A DNA stretch of 64,000 nucleotides from Macrophomina tecta (Eukaryota; Ascomycota; Dothideomycetes; Botryosphaeriales; Botryosphaeriaceae), in assembly GCA_024180945.1 (NCBI GenBank), contig JAKSGN010000007.1, positions 124,001 through 188,000 on the forward strand. The letters run 5' to 3'. Both the position numbers and the translations under genes were made by a program. Of this stretch, positions 31,084 through 43,700 are shown one piece after another. How positions within the stretch are numbered: position 1 is the stretch's first letter; the number at the start of each line of letters is the position of its first letter. The notes below the pieces were generated by a model. It was not told the origin of the DNA, searched no databases, and worked only from the letters and a program-made list of their open reading frames with translations.

Positions 31084-33280
31084 ATGTCTGCCCTCAGGTT
31101 GCGGCAGCTGGCCACTTCGACCCAGGTACGAACCTCTCCACTCCATGCCCTGCTCATCGCGTGTTCGAGCTCCGAAAGCAACGCCGCAACCCCGCGAGCT
31201 CTCGCGCTTCCTGCGTGGGCGTGCTCGGGCTGCGTGGCGCCGCCCGTCTCAATTGCCGGAGTCTCAATCGGCACCTGAGGCCCATTCCATCCATTCGGTG
31301 ATGTGACTGACACGCACTACTGCAGTTCTCCAGAGCCCTTCGTCCCCAGGCCCGCGCCTTCTCCTCCACTAGGTCCGTCTCCAAGATCTTCACAAATGAG
31401 CCTCTTCGCGCCAAGGAGGCTTCGCCATTTCTTAGCAACAAGTACCCTGTGATAGACCATGAGTACGATGCGCTTGTCGTCGGCGCTGGTGGCTCAGGTC
31501 TCCGCGCCGCATTCGGTCTCGCCGAGGCTGGTTTCAACACCGCCTGTATCTCGAAGCTGTTCCCCACTCGTTCCCACACCGTTGCCGCGCAGGGTGGTAT
31601 CAATGCTGCGCTTGGTAACATGCATGAGGACGACTGGAGATGGCACATGTACGATACCGTCAAGGGTTCGGATTGGCTGGGTGACCAGGACGCTATCCAC
31701 TACATGACCCGCGAGGCACCCCAGAGTGTTATCGAGCTTGAGAATTACGGTTGCCCTTTCTCGAGAACTGATGATGGCAAGATGTAAGCTTATATACTCG
31801 GCCATCGCATGCGTCAATTGGCTAACGTCTTCATAGCTACCAGCGTGCGTTCGGTGGTCAGTCTCAGAAGTACGGCAAGGGTGGCCAGGCATACCGCTGC
31901 TGCGCTGCCGCTGACAGAACCGGCCATGCTCTTCTCCACACCCTTTACGGACAGTCGCTCAGGCACAACACTAAGTATTTCATCGAGTTCTTTGCCATTG
32001 ATCTGATCATGGAAGATGGCAAGTGCAAGGGTGTCATCGCGTACAACCAGGAGGACGGCACCCTGCACAGGTTCCGCGCACACAACACGGTTCTGGCCAC
32101 CGGTGGTTACGGCCGTGCCTACTTCTCTTGCACTTCGGCTCACACCTGTACCGGCGATGGTATGGCCATGGTCGCCCGTGCCGGTCTCCCCAACCAGGAT
32201 CTCGAGTTTGTCCAGTTCCACCCTACTGGTATCTACGGTGCTGGTTGCTTGATCACCGAGGGTTCGCGTGGTGAGGGTGGTTACCTGCTCAATTCTGAGG
32301 GTGAGCGTTTCATGGAGAGATACGCACCCACCGCCAAGGACCTGGCCTCCCGCGATGTCGTTTCTCGTTCGATGACCATGGAAATCCGCGAGGGTCGTGG
32401 TGTTGGTCCTGAGAAAGATCACATCTACCTCCAGCTCAGCCACTTGCCACCGGAGATCCTCCATGAGCGTCTTCCCGGTATCTCTGAGACTGCCTCCATT
32501 TTCGCTGGTGTTGATGTCCGCAAGCAACCGATCCCCGTCCTTCCCACTGTCCACTATAACATGGGTGGTATTCCCACTAAGTACACTGGTGAGGTTCTTA
32601 CCGTCGATGAGCAGGGCAACGACAAGGTTGTTCCTGGTTTGTTCGCCTGCGGTGAGGCCGCCTGCGTCTCTGTTCACGGTGCTAACCGTCTGGGTGCAAA
32701 CTCGCTCCTTGATCTTATCGTCTTCGGTCGCGCTGTCTCCCACACTATCCGTGATAACTTCACTCCTGGCCAGAAGCATGAACCTATGTCCGCCGACCTC
32801 GGTGCCGATTCCATCAACGTCGTCGATCATGTCCGCACTGCCGATGGCCCCAAGTCGACCAATGACATCCGCCTCGCCATGCAGAAGACTATGCAGACGG
32901 ACGTCTCCGTCTTCCGTACCCAGGAATCGCTCGACGAGGGTGTCCGCAAGATTCGCGATGTTGATGCGTCATTCTCCCAGGTTGGCACCAAGGATCGCAG
33001 CATGATCTGGAACTCGGACCTTGTCGAGACTCTTGAGCTCCGCAACCTGCTCACCTGCGCCGTCCAGACTGCCGAGGCCGCCGCCAACCGCAAGGAGTCG
33101 CGCGGTGCCCACGCCCGCGAGGACTACCCGGAGCGCGATGACGACAACTGGATGAAGCACACGCTCACCTGGCAGAGGAAGCCGCACGGCAAGGTCGACC
33201 TCAGCTACCGCGCCGTCAACGCCCACACCCTCGACGAGAACGAGTGCAAGCCCGTGCCGCCATTTAAGAGAACATACTAG
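31084..33280 (+). CDS. SDH1: Succinate dehydrogenase flavoprotein subunit, mitochondrial
   Basis: Catalytic FAD subunit of complex II; oxidises succinate to fumarate in the TCA cycle and passes electrons to the iron-sulphur subunit. Exons 31084-31125, 31326-31783 and 31837-33280 give 647 residues. The N-terminus ([31 protein letters not shown]) is a typical mitochondrial presequence split by a 200-bp intron. The FAD fold is seen in [21 protein letters not shown], and the covalent flavin histidine lies in [16 protein letters not shown]. Active-site region phrases are [37 protein letters not shown] and [16 protein letters not shown]. The C-terminus ends in the conserved [21 protein letters not shown]. 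Confidence 0.97.
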
Positions 33281-34031
33281 AGTCGTCGATCGGTTATTTG
33301 GCATGTGATGTGCGTTAGGAGGAGCAAGGCAAAAGATCGGATGGGATTGGGTTGACGTGCATTTCTCACAAGGGTGCTGTCGTCTAATGTAAATTTTCCA
33401 ATTGTTACCAATTTCAAGAGCGCTGTTTATCGACGTAATTGTGATGTTGCATCTCTAGAGTGCAATTCCAATTTGTGGTTTATTATGGTGATGGAATGTA
33501 GGCTTGAAGTTGCTGAAGGCGGCGCCATGTGAAGAAGAGGCAGCCTCTTGAATTTCCTTCGGAGGTGCGTATCTCAAGCATCGAGGCTCGGAGAGACGAG
33601 AGGCCGGCGATCAGCATGCAAGCACGCCCACGGCCAGATCGAATCCTGACCAGCTGTCCGTTCCAACGCTTACTTGTTCAGATATAAAATTACACTCGCA
33701 ATCTAGTATAGGAGTCAAGGGATTAAGTGCAGCATCAAGACTTCTCATTAGTCTATTCAAGGATTCAGAGCACCCGCAGACATTGCTCTTAAATGAAAGA
33801 CAGATGATAATCATACATGCACACCGCCGGATTCCATTTCTTAAAATGTACACTCATATGCCTGCCTCATCCCAATGGGGCGCTCGGAAAAGATTTTGAT
33901 TATACAGAGGTTTCTAGCGGTTTTCATCACCATCATTTCACACTTAACATCGCCAATTCCGTTTTCGCAACCCCTTTCTTGCTGGTAAAAAAAAATCTGA
34001 TAATCCAGTTCGTAAATCCTCTCCGTGTTCT
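33281..34031. other. Convergent intergenic interval (SDH1 / CCT4 3' ends)
   Basis: Holds the 3' untranslated regions of two convergent genes. No supported gene inside. Confidence 0.5.
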
Positions 34032-36001
34032 TTAACGGCTCAGAGCGATGTCGTCGATTCTGAGAAGTAGCTTGACCGTTTCGGCGGCGAGTTCTATGGC
34101 AGAAGTGGAGACGAGCAGAGGCTGGAGGACATTCTCGTCGGCGATATTGTTCTTGACGCCACCGCTCTTTATGGAGATGCCTGCGAGCTTCTCGCCGAGG
34201 GCGTGACGGTGCCGCAGCTCGGTGACGACCTTGATGGAGTTGAGGCCGGCGTTCTCGGCAAGCGTGACGGGGATGATCTCCATGGCGTCGGCGAAGGCCT
34301 TCCAGCAGATGGCCTCGGTGCCCGTCAAGGAGCGGGCCTGCGTGGCCAGAGACTGCGCGATCTCGATCTCGGGGGCACCGCCACCGGCGAGGAGGGCCTT
34401 CTTCTTGACCAGACAGCGCATGACGCACTGGGCGTCGTGGATGGAGCGCTCGACCTCGTCAAGGATGAGCGAGTTCGCGCCTCTACAGACCAAAGACACG
34501 GTCTGACCCTGCGATTTGACACCGGTGACCTTGACTATCCGTGCTCCTGAGCTCTGGACCTCTTCGATGAGGTCGGCGGAGCCGAGTTTGTCCTCGGTAA
34601 AGGAATCGATGTCAGCAATGGGCTTGCAGCCGGTGCTCTTGGTGATGAACTCGATCTCATCGCGTTCGATGTCCTTGACGCAAAGGATGTTGAGCTTGGC
34701 GAGGAAGTGCAGGGAGAGGTCGTTGACAGCGTCTCTGAGAATGGACTTCTGGATGAACAGGACATTGCACTTAGCCTTCTTGATCTTTTTGACCATGTTC
34801 AGCAAGTAAGTCCTCTCCTCCTTCAGAATCTTGTCCATCTGTCTGTAGTCATTGACGACGATTTGGTTTTCCATCTGTTCCGCATTCAGCACCAAGAGTC
34901 AACAACACGCTGGGCAAAATTCTTACATCAGGCTTCGGCGGGCTCAGCTGGAACTGAATGAGACCGATCCTGGCCTTCTCCATCCTGACAGGGCCCCCGC
35001 CGCTCTTCACAACCTGTTGTTGCAGCACCAATCCATCAACCATCTCACTTTCATCCACAGTACCACCAGGCTTCTTCAAAATCCTGATGTTCTTCAAGTC
35101 AACGTTATCCGCCGTCTTAGGATCGATAATTTTCAAGACAGAATCGACGGCCATCGGAGCAAGCTTAGGCTCTTGAGCGACGATCTTCGAGGACAGAGAG
35201 GTAGAAGCTGCCTTGAGGAGAGCGGCGCGGTCGGTGAGGGAGACAGGGATGGACATGTCATGGAGAACTTGGACTGCCGCTGCCGCAGCACGCTGGAAAG
35301 ACTCCGAGATGGTGGTGGGGTGAATGCCTACGCCAAAATCCTTTAGTACGTGCCATCAAGCTGGTGTCTTGAGATATTATACCCTTAGCCAGTAATCTCT
35401 CCGCTGCTCCTAGCAAGCTACCGCAAATGACAACTACCGATGTCGTTCCGTCACCAGCTTCGATATCTTGGGCGTTTGCGAGGTCGACAAGCATCTTTGC
35501 TGCAGGGTGGAGCACGCTCATGTCCCGAAGCATAGTGTTGCCGTCGTTGGTCTACGATCGGTCAGGGTCAAGTCTGCCGTAAAGTAATGCGCAGAGCTTA
35601 CAATGAGGGTCTCGCCTTTGCCTGTTTGGATCTGGCACGATGTTAGAAGCTGTAGGACGTGTACACGATGATCTCGACCTACCATCTTGTCCATGCCCCT
35701 CGGACCAAGAGACTAGCATTTGTGCGTTAGCTCGCCGCCCACATACTCCTGCAACCTCCTACAGCTTACAGTTCTGATGGCATCAGCGACAGCTATGCAT
35801 GCCCGTCAGTAAGTGTTCAGAAGAATGTGTGTTCAAGCTCCGTACCTCTTGCGGCGACGATGTTAGCCGTGCGCACTGCCTGGGGCTTCTCCTTGTCCTG
35901 TTGTACTGTTAGCTGCCATCTGTAGCTCCTGGAAAATGGGGACCAACCTTGAAGGCAGCATTCCCACCGCCAGTGGGACCGGAGACTGCAGCACTAGCCA
36001 T
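34032..36001 (-). CDS. CCT4: T-complex protein 1 subunit delta (chaperonin CCT4)
   Basis: One of eight paralogous subunits of the cytosolic TRiC/CCT chaperonin, which folds actin, tubulin and WD40 proteins with ATP. Eight exons (minus strand): 36001-35948, 35897-35846, 35792-35770, 35712-35683, 35631-35602, 35551-35383, 35327-34927 and 34874-34032. All phases close to give 533 residues. The joined N-terminus reads [20 protein letters not shown], then [14 protein letters not shown] and the ATP-binding [10 protein letters not shown]. The C-terminal half has the delta-type phrases [20 protein letters not shown] and [13 protein letters not shown], plus [13 protein letters not shown]. Three exons are only 23-30 nt. 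It shares a divergent promoter with RPT1. Confidence 0.96.
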
Positions 36002-36381
36002 TTTGACGCGTTGTGTATGGTGTTCGCAGGAGTTGGCAGGGAGTAACGCGGAGGGGTGCAGCAGTGACGGTCCCGCAGTTTTCGGCGACGCGATGCCCGC
36101 GGTGGAATTTCATCGCGCCCGCCGGAAATATGCCTCAGGCACCACTTTTCCCCGGCATAAGCCGTCGAGCTACCCGGCGATTACATACACACCTGGCCGA
36201 CCTTCAGCGGCCGTGAGCTCCAGTTGCATCAACACTTCACCCATCAACCGCTGCCACTGCTCTGCATCCTCGCGTCCCACCACGTCACACCGCTGCCGTT
36301 CCAACCACGAAGCCACCATACTGTCGACTCTTCTTTCGCTGATACCGTCTCCGGCGTGCGACCCGTCGCCCTGCATCCATC
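36002..36381. promoter_or_regulatory. Bidirectional promoter between CCT4 and RPT1
   Basis: 380 bp separate the start codons of two divergent protein-quality genes. I searched by eye for the yeast proteasome element GGTGGCAAA and found no full match in either direction. The right half is C-rich with CCACCACGTCAC near 36277-36290. The shared location is seen; co-regulation is inference. Confidence 0.5.
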
Positions 36382-37872
36382 ATGCCCAGTGCCACCGGCC
36401 AAAACTGGGAGAAGTACCAGAGGAACTACGCCGATGACGAGATAGAAGAGAAGAAGATCACTCCGCTCTCCGATGAGTATGGCACCGCCGGCAGCTCCAA
36501 CTGTACTGTGCAGCCGCTGACTGCGCCTCAGGGACATTCAAGTGCTCAAGACCTACGGCGCTGCACCATACGCGGCGGAGCTGAAGAAGCTCGAGAAGGA
36601 GATCAAGGATAAACAGCAAAGCGTGAACGAGAAGATCGGTGTCAAGGTAACTTGCTGGCCACTACCTCTTGTCGACACCATCTGACGATCGCACCAGGAA
36701 TCCGACACTGGTCTCGCGCCGCCGCATCTATGGGATATCGCCGCCGACAGACAACGGATGCAGGAGGAGCAGCCGCTGCAGGTCGCACGGTGTACGAAGA
36801 TCATACAAGATGAGAAGGACTCTGAAAAGAGCAAATACGTCATCAACGTCAAGCAGATCGCCAAGTTCGTTGTCAATTTGGGCGAGCGCGTCAGCCCTAC
36901 GGACATAGAGGAGGGCATGCGTGTTGGGTACGTCCATCTTCTTTCCGTGCTTTTTACGAATATCTTGGATGGTCTAACAGGGCTTCCGATAGTGTCGACC
37001 GGAATAAGTACCAGATTCTCCTCCCGCTCCCTCCGAAGATCGACCCGTCCGTTACTATGATGACTGTGGAGGACAAGCCCGATGTTACGTACGGAGACGT
37101 CGGTGGCTGCAAGGAGCAGATTGAGAAGCTTCGTGAGGTGGTTGAGATGCCATTGCTGTCTCCCGAGCGCTTCGTCAACCTGGGTATCGACCCGCCTAAG
37201 GGCGCTCTGCTCTACGGGCCCCCCGGTACCGGCAAGACCCTCTGTGCCCGTGCTGTCGCCAACAGAACCGACGCTACGTTCATCCGTGTCATTGGCTCCG
37301 AGCTGGTGCAGAAGTACGTTGGTGAGGGTGCTCGCATGGTGCGCGAGCTGTTCGAAATGGCGCGGACCAAGAAGGCCTGCATTATCTTCTTCGACGAAGT
37401 CGACGCCATCGGAGGTGCACGTTTCGATGACGGTGCAGGTGGTGACAATGAAGTTCAGCGTACTATGCTGGAACTGATTACTCAATTGGATGGTTTCGAT
37501 TCGCGTGGTAACATCAAGGTCATGTTCGCTACCAACAGGCCTTCAACGCTCGACCCTGCCCTCATGCGTCCCGGACGTATCGACCGTAAGATCGAGTTTT
37601 CTCTGCCAGATATGGAAGGCCGCGCAAACATCCTGCGCATCCACGCGAAGAGCATGTCGGTCGAGCGCGACATTAGATGGGAGCTCATCTCTCGACTCTG
37701 TCCCAACTCTACTGGTGCTGAACTGCGCAGTGTTGCCACCGAGGCTGGCATGTTTGCCATCCGTGCAAGGAGGAAGGTCGCCACTGAGAAGGACTTCCTG
37801 GCTGCCGTCGACAAGGTCATCAAGGGCAACCTTAAGTTCAACTCCACAGCCACGTACATGCAATACAACTAG
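36382..37872 (+). CDS. RPT1: 26S proteasome regulatory ATPase subunit RPT1 (Rpt1/S7)
   Basis: AAA+ ATPase of the 19S base ring that unfolds ubiquitinated proteins and feeds them into the 20S core. Exons 36382-36476, 36532-36646, 36698-36927 and 36993-37872 give 439 residues. The N-terminal coiled coil is [22 protein letters not shown]. The AAA domain has Walker A GPPGTGKT, Walker [10 protein letters not shown], sensor [17 protein letters not shown] and the arginine fingers RPGRIDRK. The C-terminus is YMQYN, lacking the HbYX motif found on some other Rpt subunits, as expected for Rpt1. The front [36 protein letters not shown] is typical of Rpt1. Confidence 0.97.
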
Positions 37873-38677
37873 TTTTGAGGCCGGGGTGTGGGAGCTTCCT
37901 TCTCGTTAAGGGAAGGTGGGTTTGCAGTCCGCATGGTGATTCAATGGCATGTGTGTGTATAGTATTAGAGGAGTCTCGGAGGTAGATTAAGCATCACACA
38001 CAATCAATAATGAACACACTCATAGCATCCCCCAAGAAACGGGGAGGTGACCATTGGTATGATAGAGAGAATTTCGGAGAAGCAGTCGTCAAAACAGGAG
38101 CATGGTGCTTCAATGTGCCAATCCTCCTCAAAGACTCCCCGGAGCCGGCTAGGTTGGCTCCGGACCCTTTGCCGAATTCTGCCGACAGGCCGCACGCGCT
38201 GCATTCGGCGACGGTTTGGTGCTAGCTAAAACATCTTCCTGTTGTCCGTAGGTGTACAAGACGGAAAACCTTGGTTCTTTCTCTGATCACACTCGTTCGA
38301 TCGGACGCGCACACCCGGTGCTACTCTTCGCACATACGGATCTAATCTTATCGGCCAGGTTTTGGAACTCGTCTGCGTGAAACGAGACGAAGGCTCACAA
38401 GCAGCAAAATAGTCCCGCCTGCGGCCTTTCATCCACCCTTCGCATCTCATTCTGTGCGACTATGCGGTGCTCGTAATAGTCAAAGTACGCTCCTTGATCT
38501 CCTGAGAGCATCATCATGCCGATGACGATTCTATTACTCGACTCTGATTCCTTGCTCGGCGGCCTGTCCTAGCCGACCCAGACAGCCCGTTCTTCCCCGC
38601 ATAAGCTTCCTTGATCTTCCGACTCATCTCGAATTTCTACAACAGGAACCTCAACTCTTCGTTTCCCCGTGTGCGAC
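37873..38677. other. Intergenic interval
   Basis: No supported gene. Holds the RPT1 3' end and the promoter of the C2H2 protein. Confidence 0.5.
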
Positions 38678-40263
38678 ATGAACCGCCAGCAGGAGTCCAA
38701 AGGGAAGGGGCATGCCGCGCCTCCTCGCGGCAACGGCAAAGAACCAGAGCAACCAATGTCCTCCAGGATCGCTGCCTCGGCTTCAGGTCTCGCGAAGGAC
38801 CTCCTCGGAGGTGGCGGCGCTGATGAGGCGCAGTCAGCCCTCGGCACTGGATCTGGACTGTCGAGGAAGCTTTCCAACGGAGCCGGGACTGCTGGACCAT
38901 CGACATGGGCACAAACACTGCCATCAAGGCATAACGGGTCGTCCTCACGTGCCAACACCGGAAGTGGTGAAACTTTCAGATCACAGGAAGGATTAAGAGA
39001 TCCGGTGAGCACGTCTGAGCCACTAGCGGATTACGACTTTGAGGCTTTCTTGAACAGTGTCGAGCCTGCAAATTTGAGCGGCGAGAACTCGTTTCAATGG
39101 TCTCACGAATTTAATGGCGATTCGTTCCTTTCACATGCTCACAACGGATTCCCCGCAGCCCAGGAGCAACTGAACCGGGCTTACCATCTTCACGATCAAG
39201 TCAGCTCAACATATAGATCCACAAACGCTTACGGTGATTACGACGATGGTGCCGAAGTAAGGCTACTTCTATCGGATCCCGCCTTTTCCATGGATGACCA
39301 GCCGGACGTCCCGATGGCTGATCCTACGCCGGAAAGCATCAACGCCCTTTTCGGCCAGAACTACACTGCTGAGGAGAAAGAAATTGTTGATAAAATCAAG
39401 TCATCCTTACCACCACCGCCGCAGTATAATGGAGTCCCACCCGATAATCCGTTGAATCTGCGCCCGGAGTTTGCATCGCTTTCTGCATCAAATCCACATC
39501 TCGAGCAAGAAATCGCAGAGCTGTCAAGGACGCTAGGTTCTGGGATGGACCACCTCATGGCCTTCAGCGACGCACAGCGACAGCGCTTTCTTGCGGAATG
39601 GGACGATGTTTTAAATAATTACACTGACGAGGTGTGGGGAGAGATGCTCCCGGTGGTGAAGGCGGCTCGAAGTCAGTTGCAAGAAGTTAAGACAGGGATG
39701 GACCGTCTGGACAGCAAGGCTGTGGCGAGGCTCAGGATGATCCTTGGGCACGTGGTCGATACCAAGCAGACGATTAGTACAGCCTCATCCGTCACTCAAG
39801 AGCAATCTGCAGCCCAACGGCATGTTCTGGATTCGGGCATGCAAGATCTGCGTCAGCTGCACCGCCCTGTGAACCAATACAACAGCATCAACGGGCACGA
39901 TTACGCTGTGCAGCAGCCGTCCCACCAACGAGCTGTACACGGAGAACGCCATTTGCAAAAGGAGCAAAAAACACCGGAAGAGGATATGGAGTGGGATGCT
40001 CCGACCTTCCATTGCCCTTATGTCAGCTGCCATGAGGTTTGTATGTCGGACTCTTCTCCAGACCCGATTTTCTGACACATTCACAGCAATTCCGCAATGA
40101 ATCCGAGCTTCGGATGCACTCCAAAGAGCATAACGGGCTTTTGTGCCCGCACTTCGACTGCGCTGACCGATTCGAAGACTCCAAAGAATGGGCAGATCAC
40201 ATCAACCGCTCGCACCATGGGCTCGTGAAACCACGACCCGAAGATGAAGATGTAGGGTTGTAG
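38678..40263 (+). CDS. C2H2 zinc finger protein with a long disordered N-terminus
   Basis: Exons 38678-40036 and 40087-40263, joined across a 50-bp intron, give 511 residues. The first ATG of the frame is at 38678 (MNRQQESKGKG). Residues 1-290 are polar and acidic and look disordered. A helical part (about 300-390) contains LSRTLGSGMDHLMAFSDAQRQRFLAEWDDVLNNYTDEVW and a likely coiled coil. Two adjacent C2H2 fingers close the protein: C-x4-C-x12-H-x4-H in HCPYVSCHE-QFRNESELRMH, which the intron splits, and a second in CPHFDCADRFEDSKEWADHI. The fingers suggest DNA or RNA binding. I do not recognise an ortholog with a known role. Confidence 0.85.
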
Positions 40264-40715
40264 GATACTGTATTAGGGACGCATACATCTATGTCAACGT
40301 TTGGGAGGATAAGGAGGGGATAGAGAGCAGAAGCGGTAGCGCATTCTCCTGAGGTCTCTCCACGTATTTGGTGGGTCGTTTGTCACAACCCCCACAATAC
40401 ATAGAGCTGCGGCCCAGGCACCTGATCGCAATACACTTTCTGTGGGGATGCAGGCTGCTAGGAACTGGCAAAAGAAAGAAACGCACGAATCATGGACTAG
40501 TTTCACGAGCCACAGCTCCGCATATAAGTTGCATTGAGCCGCCTCTGCCCATTGTACCAACAAAAGCTTTGTGCTACCCCCTCTCGCTGACACGCAGGAC
40601 ACACCCGCTCAACACGTCACGCTGAGTAGTGCCAAGACGCGGCGGAGAGCCTAAGCTCGGGCGATCAGCGCGATAACTGTATCGGAGACGGCCGCCTCCC
40701 ACCTGGACCAGAAAA

Positions 40716-43700
40716 ATGTCGAAAGGTATGCCATCCCTCACGAATATGCCCCAACCCGCTGAGTTGTGTTCGCTGATCCGCCATGGTCGCTCATACAGCC
40801 GCCCACTCGCTGTCGCCCGAGGACTCGCCAAACTTCAACCCTGCCGATGTTTCCTCCGACGAAGACCAGTTCGTCCTTGAGCAGTCATCCGACGAGCGGG
40901 ACACGCCCGAGAACCAGAGCGATGAGGCACAAGACGGCAACAAGTCCAAGGTGACAGGCGCCGGCGGTGAAGACGCGGGCACCGGCAGCGATGCCGGCGA
41001 AGGTGATGCTAATGCGGCTGAGGGCGCACAAGCGGGTCTGCTGCCCAGGGATAAACAGCGCAAGACGGCCTTCTACGACCGTGCCTCGGAGAAGCAGATG
41101 AGCCACTCTGAGGCCAAGCAGTTCTTCCAGCGCCACCAGCTGGAGACTCAGGTTGTCGGCAGCAGCAATTGGTCTCAGGACGGTCTCTCTCCAGTCATCC
41201 AGCCCAAGAGTCACGACGCCGACATGGTCAGCCGCGCCGCAGGCCAGCGTTCGCCCCGTAGTACCATTCACGCTCAGGGCCACACCAGCTACAGATCCAC
41301 TCTACCTGTCGAAGTTGAGACTCCAGACAAAGTGCCAGGATATGCAGGCCCTCAGGCACAAGCGCCCCCGCCGGGAAAAGCGGAGGATCCCTTTCTCGAG
41401 GCAGATCGCGTTGCGCGCGCCCATGCCCACCACCCTGCTCTCCCACACGAGTCTAAGCCGCTGCTGGAAATGCATGGAATACACGGTGCTGGAGCAGGAG
41501 TAGGCGTGGGCTACGGCAACGGCGGCTTTGCTGCAAACGACTCCAGTGTGACGGAGGAATTGAGAAACATCTATACCCAGATCCAGAAGGTCCTCGACAT
41601 CCGCCACAAATACGTGCGCCTATCTCTCCAGGGGCCCTTCGATAACCCCAAGGATGATCCAAGCTGGAACATCTACCCCCCTTTGCCCGATCCTGCATGG
41701 GACCATGACCGGTATACGGGCTCGGCCACGAATGGTCTCAACAGCATGAGCAACAGCCAGGTCCTTGATGCTGATTCCAGGCCTCGCGCGGCCCCAAAAC
41801 CGCCGAGGAAGCCTGGCCATGACATTGGGGAAGACTTCATCTTCGACGAGTTGTTGCCCCTGCCTGGTCCTTCTGAGATGACTTTCAAGCTTGATGACAG
41901 CAGTGTCTTCCAGGTCTACGAGACTGATGCCTCAGCTGAACAAGACCGGCCTATGGTGAACATCCCAGATATTAGGGAATTCTACATGGATCTGGATGAG
42001 ATTATCAACGTGTCCACCGATGGACCCATCAAAAGTTTTGCCTTCAGACGCCTGCAGTACCTTGAAGGGAAGTTCAACCTTTACTACCTGTTGAACGAGT
42101 ATCAGGAGATCGCGGACAGCAAGAAAGTGCCTCATAGAGACTTTTACAATGTCAGAAAGGTCGATACTCACGTCCATCACTCTGCTTGTATGAACCAGAA
42201 GCATTTGCTCCGATTCATCAAGAGCAAGATGAAGAAGTCTCCCGATGAGGTTGTCCTTTACAGGGACGGCAAGCATTTGACCCTAAGAGAAGTATTCGAG
42301 AGTATCAACTTGACTGCGTATGACCTCAGTATTGATACTCTCGACATGCATGTACGTCTCAATTCGAATAGCACGACTCCTGCAGTCACACTGACCATCA
42401 CAGGCCCACACGGACAGTTTCCACCGCTTTGACAAGTTCAACTTGAAGTACAACCCCATTGGCGAGTCTAGACTCAGGACTATCTTCTTGAAGACTGACA
42501 ACTATATACACGGACGCTACCTGGCGGAGATCACGAAGGAAGTCATGTCGGATCTAGAGTCCAGCAAGTACCAGATGGTGGAGTGGCGTATTTCCATCTA
42601 CGGCCGTGATCTTGAGGAGTGGGACAAGCTCGCTGCGTGGGTTGTCGACAACAAGCTTTTCTCGCCCAACGTCCGCTGGCTCGTCCAGATCCCTCGTCTT
42701 TACGATGTCTACAAGAGTTCGAAGTTGATGGACAACTTCGAGCAGATAGTCCGCAACATCTTCCAGCCGCTGTTCGAGGTCACCAAAGATCCCAACAGCC
42801 ATCCCAAGTTGCATGTCTTCCTTCAAAGGGTCATTGGTTTTGACAGTGTTGATGATGAGAGCAAGCCTGAACGCCGGCTGTACAAGAAGTTTCCCAAACC
42901 GAAGCTGTGGGACACTAAACAGAACCCACCCTACAGCTACTGGATCTATTATCTTTTTGCCAACATTGCCTCGCTCAATGTCTGGCGAAAGCAGCGAGGC
43001 TTCAATACATTTTTGCTTAGACCCCATTGCGGTGAAGCAGGCGATACTGATCACCTGGCGGCATCTGTGCTTTGTTGCCACAGCATTAGCCACGGCCTCA
43101 TGCTCAGAAAGGTTCCCCTCTTGCAATATGTCTTCTACCTGGATCAGATTGGCATCGCCATGTCCCCGCTGAGCAACAATGCGCTCTTCCTGGCGTACGA
43201 GCGGAATCCCTTCCTCTCGTACTTCAAGCGTGGTCTTAACGTGTCGCTGTCCACAGACGACCCTCTTCAGTTTGCCTTTACCAAGGAGCCCTTGATTGAG
43301 GAATACTCCGTCGCTGCCCAGATCTACAAGCTGAGTGCTGTCGACATGTGTGAATTGGCGAAGCATTCGGTTGAGCAGAGTGGCTTTGAGCATGCTGTCA
43401 AGCAAAGGTGGTTGGGCGCGAACTACCATCTGCCTGGTGTGGCGGGGAATGACATGAGCAAGGTCAATGTGCCGAATATCAGAGAGGCATTCCGCCACGA
43501 GACTCTGCAAGCCGAGCTTGCCATGTAAGTCCTTTAACCCGACCACTGCAGCGTAATCTAACCCAGGCATAGGATCTCTCGGTACACCAACACCGCGAAC
43601 ACAGAGCCGCTGTCGGTTTCTAACGTAGCAGCGAAGACGCCTCTTGAGCAAGTGGCCAACGGACATGCGCCGCAGCCACCATCCCCGAGCGCCTCGATGC

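Noticed and set aside
31814..32830. 338-codon minus-strand open frame inside SDH1
   Set aside because: Exact antisense of a strongly codon-biased conserved gene; no start context or domain. The same applies to 29254-29973 inside RPL3 and 42554-43666 inside AMP deaminase.
36002..36381. Yeast proteasome control element (GGTGGCAAA) in the CCT4-RPT1 promoter
   Set aside because: Only a partial match (AAGCCACCAT region) was seen; too weak to call.
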